Shown: positions 49,456 to 60,105, counted from the first letter of the stretch. The stretch: 64,000 bases of DNA from Cladorhizidae sp. MBARI D1340-BT2 (GCA_028752905.1 JAQNBH010000003.1:35757472-35821471), one strand, 5' to 3'. Program-made: numbers and translations. Notes: generated by a model from the sequence alone, not told the origin.

Positions 49456-51880
49456 TGAGATTTTAATAATTTGTGATATCAGGTAACTGATAACAGGAGA
49501 GGCTCTTCTTGATTTTCTTTGCCATGCGTCCACAATTTCTTCAAAGCCGCTCTCAGAAAGTACTCTGATGCCTCCATAACAACCCTCATAAGCAGAAAGG
49601 CCGCAGTCACTTGGGGAATCATGCAAACGAGTCTTGATCATCTCCACATGCGAGAAGCTGCTCTCCACAGAAGCTGAAGAAACTGGAATCGATAAGCCGA
49701 TGAAGGCAATCGTATGCAAATTGGGAAGCATGTCCTCGACCCTCATTGGAAACAAGTTATTTCAGCTGTGATGCAATAGTGTCCCCTGGTTGCCTGACAA
49801 CAACTGGAGAAATGTTTTCCGCTCTGTAAGTATTTCAGTGGCTATCATGTAAGTCTTCGCTGTTTCTTCTCCATGCAATGTTTCTGTATCTCTATCTTCT
49901 CCGTAGTGCGCAATCAGTTTCTCAATAGAGTCGTCTCTATGAGTGTGCGAAGTACTGAATCTGGTTTTGGATCCTTCCGTGGGATTAGTATAGACAGTGC
50001 TGATACAACAGCATTGGATGAAGAAAATAAGCTTGTTACGTTAGCCTTTAAATCGGCAACAAAGGCTTGTATAGTCTTCTCGAATGAAAGCATTTTTATC
50101 AGCATTAACAGTCACTTTTGTAGAAGATTTCAAGTCATCAATGTTTTGAACGAGCTCCAACACCTGTACTCTCCAGATAAAACTGCATCATCCAAGGACT
50201 GAATAGTAGCATCAACAAGGGACGATACCAACGAGAGGTCAAGCTGCTCTTCCTGAAGTGCTTGGCTGAGCATCAATAAGGGAAGATATCAACAAGAGGT
50301 CAAGCTGCTCTTCCTGGAGTGCTTGTCTGAGCATCAACAAGGGAAGATACCAACGAGAGGTCAAGCTGCTCTGCATGAAGTGCTTGTCTGAGCGTCACTA
50401 AGGGAAGATATCAACGAGAGGTCAAGCTGCCCTGCCTGAAGTTCTTGGCTTAGCTAGGCACATGTGGTAGAGTGAAATCAAGCAAGTATATAACTGCAAT
50501 GGTCGGCAGTTTGCAGAGGGCACCATGGGATTCCAAGAGCTTCTGGCTCATTGTACATCTCGTACATGCTGCCAATGGTGATTACAATTGCAGAATAAGT
50601 TGATGTGACACACCTCTTATGTGCCAGCTAGCGTGAGTCATGATCACTTTAATTTATGGAAGTTCAAGAACACTCTGTACCTCCTTCAGACACTCTACTC
50701 ACTTAGGAGAGTTGTGAAAATACTTCCAAGGAGTAGTCAATGTTTCGTATACACGGGCAATTCCAGGAGTATTATTGGCAGCTTGCACACAAGTCAACTG
50801 CAGTAGTACCAGTGGACAAACAGTGCATTAGGAGTATGCTTCTTGGCACATGCCCGAACCCTGGTCCTTCGTCCATAAGAAGTTGCAGCTCATCAAATTC
50901 CAATCCAGCTATTCTTCCCACTTGTAGACTTTTCTTCTTCAAACAATCGATGAGAGTAGAATAGACGGTCTCTGCATCAGTCTTCTTCAATAGAACTAGC
51001 TCCAGAAAGCACTCCACTAGTACACGATCTTCCTCCCAGAGGCAAAGCACACAGACAATTCTACTACTTTGGTTAGGTCTGAGTTCTCATCTGCCATGAG
51101 GCTCTACATACATGTAGGTGCCTTTTGAAGACGCTTCAGAATTGTCTCCACCCATGTCCCCAACGATTCCATGAATTCAACCACCACCCCTTTGGTGTGT
51201 TGTACACAGAATTCCTTGGTGCAATTTCTAAGAATTGCTTCAAACGTTGGCCACCACGTCAACCAGCTTCTCGAATTTGATAAAATGTGCAACATTTTAT
51301 TTCGTAAGAAAATGAGCTGGAAGGAGCAGGCTCTTCATTACAGCTCTGTTCTGGGCTCTTTTGCTTCAACATTCTGGAGTTGCCATGCAACTGTTGCACC
51401 TGCAGCTGTTCTTGCTGCCGACAGAGCTCTAGTTGCATGCATGTGGCAGTCACTTCGCGCATGAGCTTTCATTTTTACGACTCTTTCTTCCAATTTTTTA
51501 AAAAGTGTTTGTGCCCCACACTCCTCCAGTATGCTGCAGAACAAACATGCCAACCTTGCAAAAGGTGCCATTGCTCTCCTGGTCGTAATACGGCCAACTG
51601 AAATCCTTCTCCCATAGCTGTTGGAGTATTTTCTCTTCGTGGACACAGAGGAGTGGTGTTTATTTCGCTTGCTGCAGGTTTTCATTGAAGGCGGAGTGCT
51701 AGGACTGTGGCTAGATGACTCATGGTGGGAGCTCTCTGTTCCGCTACCTTTGCTATGAGTGCTATTAGCATGAAGAGGCTTGAGAAGGACTTGTTAAGTG
51801 AGGGAATGTCCATTTTGCAAAGATTAATATGAGCGATGATCTGCTGGTAAGATTTCTTTAATAGAGACGTGCGGAGCATG
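49456..51880 (-). pseudogene. Broken hAT transposase, ZNF862-like
   Basis: Read on the minus strand from 51880. There is an N-terminal Cys-containing region at 51685-51338. A DUF4371-type segment covers 51050-50772 (ERxLVECFLELVLLKKTDAE, then VYSTLIDCLKKKSLQVGRIA). Next come VQAANTPGIARVYETL, WKYFHNSPK then a stop, and EVQSVLELP then a stop (50770-50640). The AIVxxxGSMYEMYNEPEALG block follows. Last is the hAT C-terminal dimerisation region at 49755-49480 (LPNLHTIAFIGLSIPVSSAS, then ESSFSHVEMIKTRLHDS). In-frame stops and frame shifts make it dead. It lies antisense inside the gene A intron. Termini were not located. Confidence 0.75.
50216..50457. repeat. 60-bp tandem repeat inside the hAT pseudogene
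   Basis: Four copies of a 60-bp unit with AAGGGA-GATA, CAACGAGAGGTCAAGCTGC and GAAGTGCTTG. On the minus strand one copy encodes LQEEQLDLSLVSSLVDA, so the repeat amplifies a 20-codon piece of the transposase. Being a multiple of three, it would have kept the frame when it arose. Confidence 0.85.
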
Positions 51881-51940
51881 ACTTGATGGGCGGAGTTTAC
51901 AAACTGAGAGAGAGAGGCTGTGGGAAAGAAGTGGCAAAGA

Positions 51941-53084
51941 AGAGCATGTGGTCAGGTGTGTGTGATGAGTGCATGTGGTCAGGTGTGTGTGATGAGTGCA
52001 TGTGGTCAGGTGTGTGTGTGTGATGAGTGCATGTGGTCAGGTGTATGTGATGGAAGAGAGCATGTGGTCAGGTGTGTGTGATGAGTGCATGTGGTCAGGT
52101 GTATGTGATGGAAGAGAGCATGTGGTCAGGTGTGTGTGATGAGTGCATGTGGTCAGGTGTGTGTGATGAGTGCATGTGGTCAGGTGTATGTGATGGAAGA
52201 GAGCATGTGGTCAGGTGTGTGTGATGAGTGCATGTGGTCAGGTGTGTGTGATGGAAGAGAGCATGTGGTCAGGTGTATGTGATGGAAGAGAGCATGTGGT
52301 CAGGTGTGTGTGATGGAAGAGAGCATGTGGTCAGGCATGTGTGATGGAAGAGAGCATGTGGTCAGGCATGTGTGATGGAAGAGAGCATGTGGTCAGGTGT
52401 GTGTGATGAGTGCATGTGGTCAGGTGTGTGGGAAGAGAGCATGTGGTCAGGTGTGTGTGATGGAAGAGAGCATGTGGTCAGGTGTGTGTGATGAGTGCAT
52501 GTGGTCAGGTGTGTGTGATGGAAGAGAGCATGTGGTCAGGCATGTGTGATGGAAGAGAGCATGTGGTCAGGCATGTGTGATGGAAGAGAGCATGTGGTCA
52601 GGTGTGTGGGAAGAGAGCATGTGGTCAGGTGTGTGTGATGGAAGAGAGCATGTGGTCAGGTGTGTGTGATGAGTGCATGTGGTCAGGTGTGTGTGATGGA
52701 AGAGAGCATGTGGTCAGGCATGTGTGATGGAAGAGAGCATGTGGTCAGGCATGTGTGATGGAAGAGAGCATGTGGTCAGGTGTGTGTGATGAGTGCATGT
52801 GGTCAGGTGTGTGTGATGGAAGAGAGCATGTGGTCAGGCATGTGTGATGGAAGAGAGCATGTGGTCAGGCGTGTGTGATGGAAGAGAGCATGTGGTCAGG
52901 TGTGTGTGATGGAAGAGAGCATGTGGTCAGGTGTGTGTGATGAGTGCATGTGGTCAGGTGTGTGTGATGGAAGAGAGCATGTGGTCAGGTGTGTGTGATG
53001 AGTGCATGTGGTCAGGTGTGTGTGATGAGTGCATGTGGTCAGGTGTGTGTGATGAGTGCATGTGGTCAGGTGTATGTGATGGCA
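51941..53084. repeat. GCATGTGGTCAGG minisatellite, 25/29-bp units
   Basis: About 42 units share GCATGTGGTCAGG-TGTGTGTGATG and end either in AGT (25 bp) or GAAGAGA (29 bp). Minor forms have GCATGTGTG or GTATGTG. The two unit types are interspersed in blocks. Open frames across it (Cys-Gly-Gln-Val or His-Thr-Pro-Asp repeats) are artefacts. Confidence 0.95.
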
Positions 53085-53728
53085 TGTGCCTTTGCAAAAA
53101 AAAATGCATGCCACACAGATTTGACCAAGGTAATGACACACTGTTGTGACTTGGAGGGCGGTTGTTTTTATATTAAGTTTTAGGGGTGTGTGGGGGGGGG
53201 GGGGGAACACATGACATAATTGAGTACCTTCTATTTTTAATGATTCTGGCAAAATCATTTCAAAAGAGACTGCAGCAGATTTTCACCTCCCTACACTTAC
53301 AGTACTATGATGGAGGTATGTACTAAGACCAGCAGATTTTAGAGGAAGTAGATGCCATCATAGTAAGTATGAGATCCAGCAAACTACAAGCAGAAGAGAG
53401 CACATTCCCTGCCGCATCCTCCCCCTCACCGTAATGGCCTCGTGACACAAGATGGGTCAGGCCCTCTGTCCCTCTTCTCTTTTCATATCCCGTGGTCGCA
53501 CCCACCCCCTCACCCTGCCCCCTCCCCCCACTTCCCTTGGTAAAATTTCTGTATACAGCCACTGTCTCCCTATATTGGTTTGACTCTGCCTATATTTCAA
53601 AATGGCATCTAAAAGAAGCTTATCTGTCAAGATCTTGCAGTGAGAGACTACACTGTGCTCTCTTCCAGGTGCGCATGCAGTAGACCAACGGAAGCATGCC
53701 TCCATGGTTCATAGTGTGTGGAGTCAGT
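53085..53728. other. Unique intronic sequence with a G tract
   Basis: A G run lies near 53190-53205. 53320-53700 is open in several frames on both strands without a recognised domain, including a Pro-rich CCCCTC stretch near 53505-53530. No gene is supported. Confidence 0.45.
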
Positions 53729-53760
53729 CCTAGCCCTAGCCCTAGCCCTAGTCCTAGCCT
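53729..53760. repeat. (CCCTAG)n short array
   Basis: About five copies of CCTAGC/CCCTAG. It resembles the metazoan telomere complement CCCTAA with A changed to G, but it is short and intronic. Confidence 0.8.
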
Positions 53761-53897
53761 ATGTACCAAGTAGCTTGGCAACTAACTGCTTGGTATACTA
53801 TTTAATGTTTGTTTGGGCCAATTTTAGCCCCCAAAACCATTCAAGCTTTGGAGTTCAGTTTTCAAGCTCCATTATTTATTCCAACCCTTTAATTGAG

Positions 53898-54145
53898 TAG
53901 CATCACTCCAGTGTTAGTTCCACCCCCATAACTTCAGTAGCATCAGTCCAATCATAGTAATCTTAGTTCCATCCCCATAACTTCAGTAGCATCAGTCCAA
54001 TCATAGTAATCTAGTTCCGCTCCCACAACTTGAGTAACCTCTTAATTCCACCTCAATAATTTGAGTAGGATCAGTCTAATCTTAATTCCATCCCCATAAC
54101 TTGAGTGGCATAAGTCCAATCATAGTAATCTTAGTTCCAAATTTC
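53898..54145. repeat. Degenerate repeat with AACTTCAGTAGCATCAGTCC
   Basis: Four to five diverged units of about 55 bp with CCCCATAACTT-AGTAGCATCAGTCCAATC-AGT and TTAGTTCC. Confidence 0.75.
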
Positions 54146-54295
54146 CAAACAACAGTTATTAACCCTCTCCCGCTAAGTTCCCAGAGCAATTATTAAAAGC
54201 ATCTTGATGAGTTAATAAAACAGAAATCCATTATTGCTATCTTTAATTTGGTCTCATGATAGACAAATATTGTGTTATAACCAATTTGAGCACAA
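54146..54295. other. Unique AT-rich spacer
   Basis: Nothing recognisable is present. Confidence 0.4.
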
Positions 54296-54835
54296 ACTGA
54301 CCACATATCATGAATATGATTGCAATAAAATTAAGAAAATAGAAACAGGAAATTACTCATGAATACAGATCATGAATACAGATCATGAATACAGATCATG
54401 AATACAGATCATGAATACGATTTCAATGAAATAAAAACAAGAAATACTCATTTCCAAACTGACCACAGCCCATGAATACGATTTCAATAGTATTAAGGAA
54501 ATAAAAACAGGAAACTCACCTGATCACAGATCATGAATACAATTTCCATACTAAATTTAAGAGGAAATATAAGGAAATATGAAATGATCTGACCACATAT
54601 CATGAATACTATTAAGGAACTATAAACAGGAAATTGCTCCAAATTGACCACAGATCATGAATACGATTGCTATTAAGGTATTAAGGAAATAAAAACAGGA
54701 ATTACTCAACTCCAAACTGACCACAGATCATGAATATGATTTTAATGTTATTAAGGTATTGGAAATAAAAACAGGAAATACTCATATCTCCAAACTGACC
54801 ACAGATCATGAATACGATTGCAATAATTAAGAAAA
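54296..54835. repeat. Degenerate 65-70-bp repeat with GACCACAGATCATGAATACG
   Basis: About eight units contain CTGACCACA-ATCATGAATACGAT, then AATAGTATTAAGGAAATAAAAACAGGAAA. A nested 15-bp stutter, ATCATGAATACAG, occurs four times at 54357-54417. Confidence 0.85.
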
Positions 54836-54937
54836 GAAAAGAAAAGAAAAACAAGAAAATTTCTAATATCTTGTTCCGTGACGCTACTATTGTACAGTAT
54901 GACAAATGGCTATATTTAATATATATATATCATGGTT

Positions 54938-55113
54938 TCAGTTAGAAAATTGTCCCAAGGGGGGGCAACTGGAGGAATCTAGATTTTAGGGGCTGCATGA
55001 TGGTTAAAGATGTGACAAAGTTTCTAATGAATTTTAATAATACAATTTCCAAGGGGGGGGGCAAAAAGGTTCCAAGGGGTGGCGGCTCCCCCTGCCCCGC
55101 CTAAATGAAACCC
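54938..55113. mobile_element. MITE-like element, reverse copy of the 43976 family
   Basis: It carries CAAGGGGGGGCAACTGGAGG, CATGATGGTTAAAGATGTGA, CAAAGTTTCTAATGAATTTT and CCAAGGGGGGGG in reverse complement to 43976-44162, and ends TAAATGAAACCCT. The left end is eroded (GGTTTCAGTTAG). It is flanked by (AT)n runs. Confidence 0.75.
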
Positions 55114-55146
55114 TATATATATATATATATATTGGTGTATATATAT

Positions 55147-55660
55147 ATTAAAATCACCTCAATAATCAACTTCAAATTTTATTCACTCGACGTTTCGACT
55201 AAATAATGACTAGATGCTCTAGCCTTCATCAGGAATAATGACTAGATGCTCTAGCCCATCAGGAATAATGGCTAGATGCTCTAGCCTTCATCAGGAATAA
55301 TGACTAGATGCTCTAGCCTTCATCAGGAATAATGACTTGATGCTCTAGCCTTCATCAGGAATAATGACTAGATGCTCTAGCCTTCATCAGGAATAATGAC
55401 TAGATGCTCTAGCCTTCATCAGGAATAATGGCTAGATGCTCTAGCCTTCATCAGGAATAATGACTAGATGTTCTAGCCTTCATCAGGAATAATGACTAGA
55501 TGCTCTAGCCTTCATCAGGAATAATGGCTAGATGCTCTAGTCTTCATCAGGAATAATGACTAGATGCTCTAGCCTTCATCAGGAATAATGACTAGATGCA
55601 TCTAGTCGAAACGTCGAGTGAATAAAATTTGAAGTTGATTATTGAGAAGGTGATTTTAAT
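55147..55660. mobile_element. Foldback element enclosing the 32-bp satellite
   Basis: The inverted termini of about 56 bp run 55147-55202 (ATTAAAATCACCTCAATAAT ... CGACGTTTCGACTA) and 55603-55660 (TAGTCGAAACGTCGAG ... GGTGATTTTAAT). They are nearly perfect apart from an AA indel. The core (55202-55602) holds about 12 units of the same sequence as the 32-kb array, in reverse orientation. The right end of the core is the perfect palindrome GACTAGATGCATCTAGTC at 55590-55607. It has no ORF, so it is non-autonomous. Confidence 0.85.
55202..55602 (-). repeat. Satellite units inside the foldback element
   Basis: About 12 units of 32 bp contain CTTCATCAGGAATAATGACT and AGATGCTCTAGC, the reverse complement of the 1-32074 unit. 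Substitutions are few (GACTTGATG, ATGGCTAG, TAGTCTTC). Confidence 0.95.
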
Positions 55661-56220
55661 AGTAATACAAAGCTAGAAGAGGAGCAAGCTACGAGGGTAA
55701 AACGGGACAATTCTATAGCTTGATACTCATCGAACTCTTCTCCACCGGACGGCAGGTCTTCAGTGTCTCCGCATGTACAAGAACCTAGTAAGGAAGCCAT
55801 TAAATCGGCGACTGCACAAGCGGCAGCCGGTAACTTTAGATGCCTTCACTGTCTTCCTCATCAGAATCTTCTTCCAGGAGGGCAATATCGTCGCTGGTAA
55901 CTTGATAAATAACTTTGTCCAAGCTTAATCTTGCTGCCATGGCAATAATCCTCAAGGATGCATATCGTCAGTGGAAGCACGCGTTTTTCTCCAGATTTCT
56001 GGCGCATTGGGATGCAATATTCGGGAAAGTTTAGCCATGGACTGGTCTGTTTTGCAATGTTTTACACATTTTAAAAAAATGCTCCACTATATGCTTACTG
56101 CAGTGAGAGGGTTAAAACACATAATTAGCAGTTGGTTGTCACTGTAGCAAACATTGGTGAGTGAGTAATACTACAACCCATACTTGCTTTGTTGTCAAAA
56201 ATGAACAGAACAGGTCTATA
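55661..56220. other. Unique sequence with a possible transposase N-terminal fragment
   Basis: On the minus strand 55940-55836 reads MAARLSLDKVIYQVTSDD, then an acidic LLEEDSDEEDSEG and a stop. Acidic N-termini like this are common in piggyBac-type transposases, but nothing further supports that identity. No other feature is seen. Confidence 0.25.
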
Positions 56221-57056
56221 GCCATCTTTACCACAACCAGTTAGGTGACCCTTGGCTGCCATCATAACCACAACCAGTTAGGTGACCCTTGGCTGCCATC
56301 ATAACCACAACCAGTTAGGTGACTGACCTCTTGCTAATAACCAGTTAGGTGATCCTTGGCTGCCATCATAACCATAACCAGTTAGGTGAACCTTTGCTGC
56401 AATCTTTACCATAACCAGTTAGGTGACCCTTTGCTACCATCATAACCATAACCAGTTAGGTGACCCTTTGCTGCCATCTTTACCATACCCAGTTAGGTGA
56501 CCCTTTGCTACCATCTTTACCATAACCAGTTAGGTGACCCTTTGCTACCATCATAACCATAACCAGTTAGGTGACTGACCTCTTGCTACCATCTTTACCA
56601 TAACCAGTTAGGTGACCCTTTGCTACCATCTTTACCATAACCAGTTAGGTGACCCTTTGCTACCATCATAACCATAACCAGTTAGGTGACTGACCTCTTG
56701 CTACCATCTTTACCATAACAAGTTAGGTGACCCTTTGCTGCCATCTTTACCACAACCAGTTAGGTGACCATCATAACCATAACCAGTTAGGTGACCCTTT
56801 GCTACCATCTTTACCATAACCAGTTAGGTGACCCTTTGCTGCCATCTTTACCACAACCAGTTAGGTGACCCTTTGCTGCCATCATAACCATAACCAGTTA
56901 GGTAACCCTTTGCCGCCATCTTTACCATAACCAGTTAGGTGCCGCCATCTTTACCACAACCAGTTAGGTGACTAACCTCTTGCTGCCATCTTTACCACAA
57001 CCAGTTAGGCGATCCATTGCTACCATCATAACCATAACCAGTTAGGCGACCCTTTT
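56221..57056. repeat. ACCAGTTAGGTGACC minisatellite, about 38-bp units
   Basis: About 21 units of ACCATAACCAGTTAGGTGAC plus CCTTTGCTACCATCTTT or CATCATA. Several units carry a GACTGACCTCTTGC insertion, and some are shortened. Confidence 0.95.
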
Positions 57057-57799
57057 CTATTAAATTGTATATGCATGAATTTTGAAAACTGTATATAAGA
57101 ATCTAAATGGTAACGAGTCATTTGACCAGATATAAATGGCACAGTCTTGTTCTTTTTAATTTTGTTTTTGTCAAGTCAATCCAATTAGAACAAAAATGTT
57201 TATGTATATATATATATATTGTTGTTGTTGTTGTTGTTGTTTGGGGATACATGGAAAAATAAAGCTCAATAGATATAAACTTGCTTGTGAATATCTGTAT
57301 TGATTTATCAATCTTTTGCCTCTAAAATCACAAGCATGAGACATAATGGGATGAAGGTATGGGACCTTGAACATTCACCCCTCATTTAACCTTGAACTTT
57401 TATGTCAACCTTGATGCTCAATAATGATACAGCAAAAAGTGAAAGTCTTTACCTACATGTGTGTGAACAAACCACATCAAAGGCCTAGCCCAGGGTACCC
57501 TAGCCCTACCTAATGAAAACTGCAAAACACATCAATGCCCTAGACTAGTATATACTAGTCACAACCACGAAACATATCAAAGCCCTAGCTCTCTTACTAG
57601 CTCGAGCCCTACCAATGAATAAGCAACCACAAACCACATCAAAAATGCTTGGTCCTGCAGGTTTTAACATAATTATGATGTGTATATTGCAACAACACCA
57701 AAGCTTTGCATACTGCAAGTTTTGGGAGCTCTATACAAGTGTACACCTGTACTAATTTATAATCAAATTATGTAACTTGCACCATGGTTCTTTCCTATC
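57057..57799. other. AT-rich intronic sequence with microsatellites
   Basis: (TA)n at 57203-57220 runs directly into (TGT)n at 57220-57241. From 57465 to 57640 is a degenerate repeat containing AACCAC-AAACCACATCAAAG and CCCTAGCC. No gene is seen. Confidence 0.55.
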
Positions 57800-58123
57800 A
57801 GGACTTATACCTCCCGGACATATCCCCCCCCCCCCCCCCCCCCCCCCAGATTTAAAAAAAACCCGGACAAGACAAATACCCCCCATGCCAATTACCCACT
57901 AGTACATATACCCCCCATCAAAAAAATTAAAATGGGGGAAATGTGTAATAAAATGTATAAGGTTTGGGCAATAAGATCCCATCATTCATCCTAAAATCCT
58001 ATATGTGGTATATAGGTGAAAATATTTATGGGGTGGATAAATGTCCAGGGAGTATTTGGCACGGAGGTATTTCTCTAGGTGTTAATTTTCCAGGATTTTA
58101 TGTCCGTGAGGGTATATGTCCTA
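57800..58123. mobile_element. MITE-like element with AGGACTTATACC ends
   Basis: The left end AGGACTTATACCTCCCGGACAT (57800) and the right end ATGTCCGTGAGGGTATATGTCCT (58100-58122) are imperfect inverted repeats of about 23 bp. Inside is a 24-C tract (57824-57847) and scattered CCCGGACA/ATACCCCC strings. There is no transposase frame. Confidence 0.6.
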
Positions 58124-58343
58124 GCACCAGTTCTTTGAGCATTCATAGGATTGGCTGTCCCTAATGATATAGATGTCCAGGTTGCCGTGGGGACGACTGT
58201 GTCCGTCATGGATGCCTGAGTTTTGTCCACAAGAACATTACACTTTTAAATGTGATATCAAATCTAGTGAAAGACCTAGTATTTACAGTTATTTCAATTG
58301 CAAAGCCGTAGCTAAAAATATACTCTTTTTCTTCACTTAATAG

Positions 58344-60105
58344 CTTTCTTGCTGGTCTGTCAAAGATGGTAGAGTGTGAAGTTGCAAGCACTTCCAATCC
58401 TCACAATCTTCCAGATCTGGTGTGGTTACTGAGAGACGTCGATCGACGCTTGGTTGATGAAAGTGGATCTCCAATCACAGCCACCGAGTATGTCCAAAGC
58501 CAACTAAAGAAACCGGGAATTTCCCAGGCTGGTTCCACCCTTCTGCACCATTTCCCATCTCTCCACTGCCTCACCCTCCCATGTCCCTCATTGGATAAAA
58601 ACCTTCTGTCTAACATCGTCATCAATCGCGACAAACTAACACCTGCCTTCAACAAAAGCCTGCAATCTGCAATCCAATATATGCTGAATAATATCCGAGG
58701 GAAACAGGGATACAACTCTTCTGTAAAATTTGACGGTAACCTTCTGGCATGTCTAATCCGTCAGTGCTACAAGATTCTCGGTGGATCACAGAGTGATCTT
58801 CCGAGTCTTTATATGTCATGGTCAGTAGTTGTGGAAACTACCTTGAAGAAGAAGGCAATGGTTTTGGTGAATGATTATGAATCTGACATGCGATCTCAAC
58901 TGAAAGGTAAAATGCCTATCCACGATGGAGTTAGAGGAGAAACAGGAGAAACCCTTATGAACATTCACTTTCAGGTCGTTGCCAAGAAGCGGTTAGAGCT
59001 TCAAGAGGATATTGTGTGCTACCTACCACGTTCACCTTCCAATAGCGCAAGTGCTCTAGAACTTAATGTCATCTCGGGATTTGATGATGGAGTTGCTGAA
59101 TATGATACTTCTGTTCAGCTCAGTCGAGTAGTAGGGGGACGACTGCTCTTCTTTCTGAAGGAAAATATGATGGCATCTGAGGTCTTTTGTACTGCTCTTT
59201 ATAGAGACAGATATAACAGAATCGTTCATGTCAAACTTCGAAGTATTCTGTCTTCCCAAATTCCAGACTTCATAAATGAAGAACTTGGCAGGTTTACGAA
59301 GGAGTACAGTAGTCAAGCCAGAGGCCCTGCCATCTCAAAAGTCTTCAAGTCTCTTAGAAAGGAATCATTTCGACTGGAATCGGAGTTGGAATTAATCCCT
59401 GGACCAGTGGAGACGTTGGAGGTGGTAGGCGTGGATGCAGATCGAGTGAAGTTACGGTGGACGAAGCCAGACATCAATCCATCGTCTGCAAAGTGCTATG
59501 ATGTCATGATAAAATGGAAAGGAAAGAGCTGGGAGGTGGTGTCATCTAGAAACGGCCTTTCGGCGTTGGTGACGGGTCTGAAGTGCAGTACATGGTACTG
59601 TTTTGCGGTTAAAGCAAGGAATGATAGATATTGTGGCAACAGAATCCTCTTCATTCGAGTACGAACACTTGTGAGTCAATCACTGCAAAAGTTGATCGGT
59701 GCTAGTACTGTGGTTGCTAGTCCAATAGTGTACCCTAGTATGGGAGCTTACATTGGATATGGCTACATCTCTAGGGGTATGGAAAGCAAGTCACCATTGG
59801 ACGTGATCGGCGGAGCCTTTGTGCTGAGCATGGTTCCTGCTATGCTAGTTGTGGGCTTAATTCCTTTCGTAGGACAATTGGCATGCAGTGATACTTACAA
59901 AAATGAGATTTCCAATAAGAAAGGAGATTTGGAGGAGTCTGATACAATCGTGATGAATTTGAGTGGAAAAGGAACTTGTCCGGATGGCTTCACAAGTGAT
60001 GAGCGTGAGAATTTGGTGGACATTCCGAGCGACGATGAGGAGATGGGAACTGGTGAACCGCTAAGCGATTTGGAGGATTCTGCTGATGAGAAGGATGAGG
60101 GCTGA
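58344..60105 (+). CDS. GBP-like GTPase gene A, exon 2 (end of G domain, helical region, FN3, membrane segment, acidic tail)
   Basis: Begins after the acceptor TTAATAG and completes codon 176 in phase 2. FLAGLSKM, then LVWLLRDVDRRL (RD of G4), SGSPITATEYV (family DGxPxTPxEY), CLTLPCPSLDKN and a GBP-type helical region follow. The FN3 domain spans about residues 528-618 (VKLRWTKP, YDVMIKW, TGLKCSTWYCFAVKARN). Two hydrophobic stretches at about 628-690 (ASTVVASPIVYPSMGAYIGY; GGAFVLSMVPAMLVVGLIPF) suggest a membrane hairpin, then an acidic tail of about 30 residues. It lacks the long coiled GBP C-terminus and a CaaX box. An ORF counted from ATG 58366 alone would lack the GTPase P-loop. Confidence 0.85.

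Larger units (their letters stand above)
48289..58343 (+). other. Gene A intron (10.06 kb)
   Basis: The donor is GTATTT at 48289 and the acceptor CTTCACTTAATAG ends at 58343. The link between the two exons rests on matching phase 2, on the residues just after the junction (FLAGLSKM, which align with gene B's FLSYLSSS and the GBP helix) and on gene B's layout. It holds two MITEs, a hAT pseudogene, several minisatellites and one satellite-bearing foldback element. No other convincing host exon was seen in it. Confidence 0.7.

Noticed and set aside
49873..50202. 109-codon plus ORF
   Set aside because: It is the antisense shadow of the minus-strand hAT transposase pseudogene.
52896..53258. Minus- and plus-strand ORFs of 60-120 codons with HTPDHM or CGQVCVM repeats
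   Set aside because: Products of the 25/29-bp minisatellite. Several frames are open at once.
53729..53760. Telomere remnant
   Set aside because: Only about five hexamers, with CTAGGG in place of TTAGGG, and similar strings nearby in ordinary repeats.
58366..60105. Gene A exon 2 as a complete single-exon gene starting at ATG 58366
   Set aside because: That protein would lack the P-loop and switch regions while keeping G4. The matching phase-2 exon at 47762 and the parallel gene B structure show it is a second exon.
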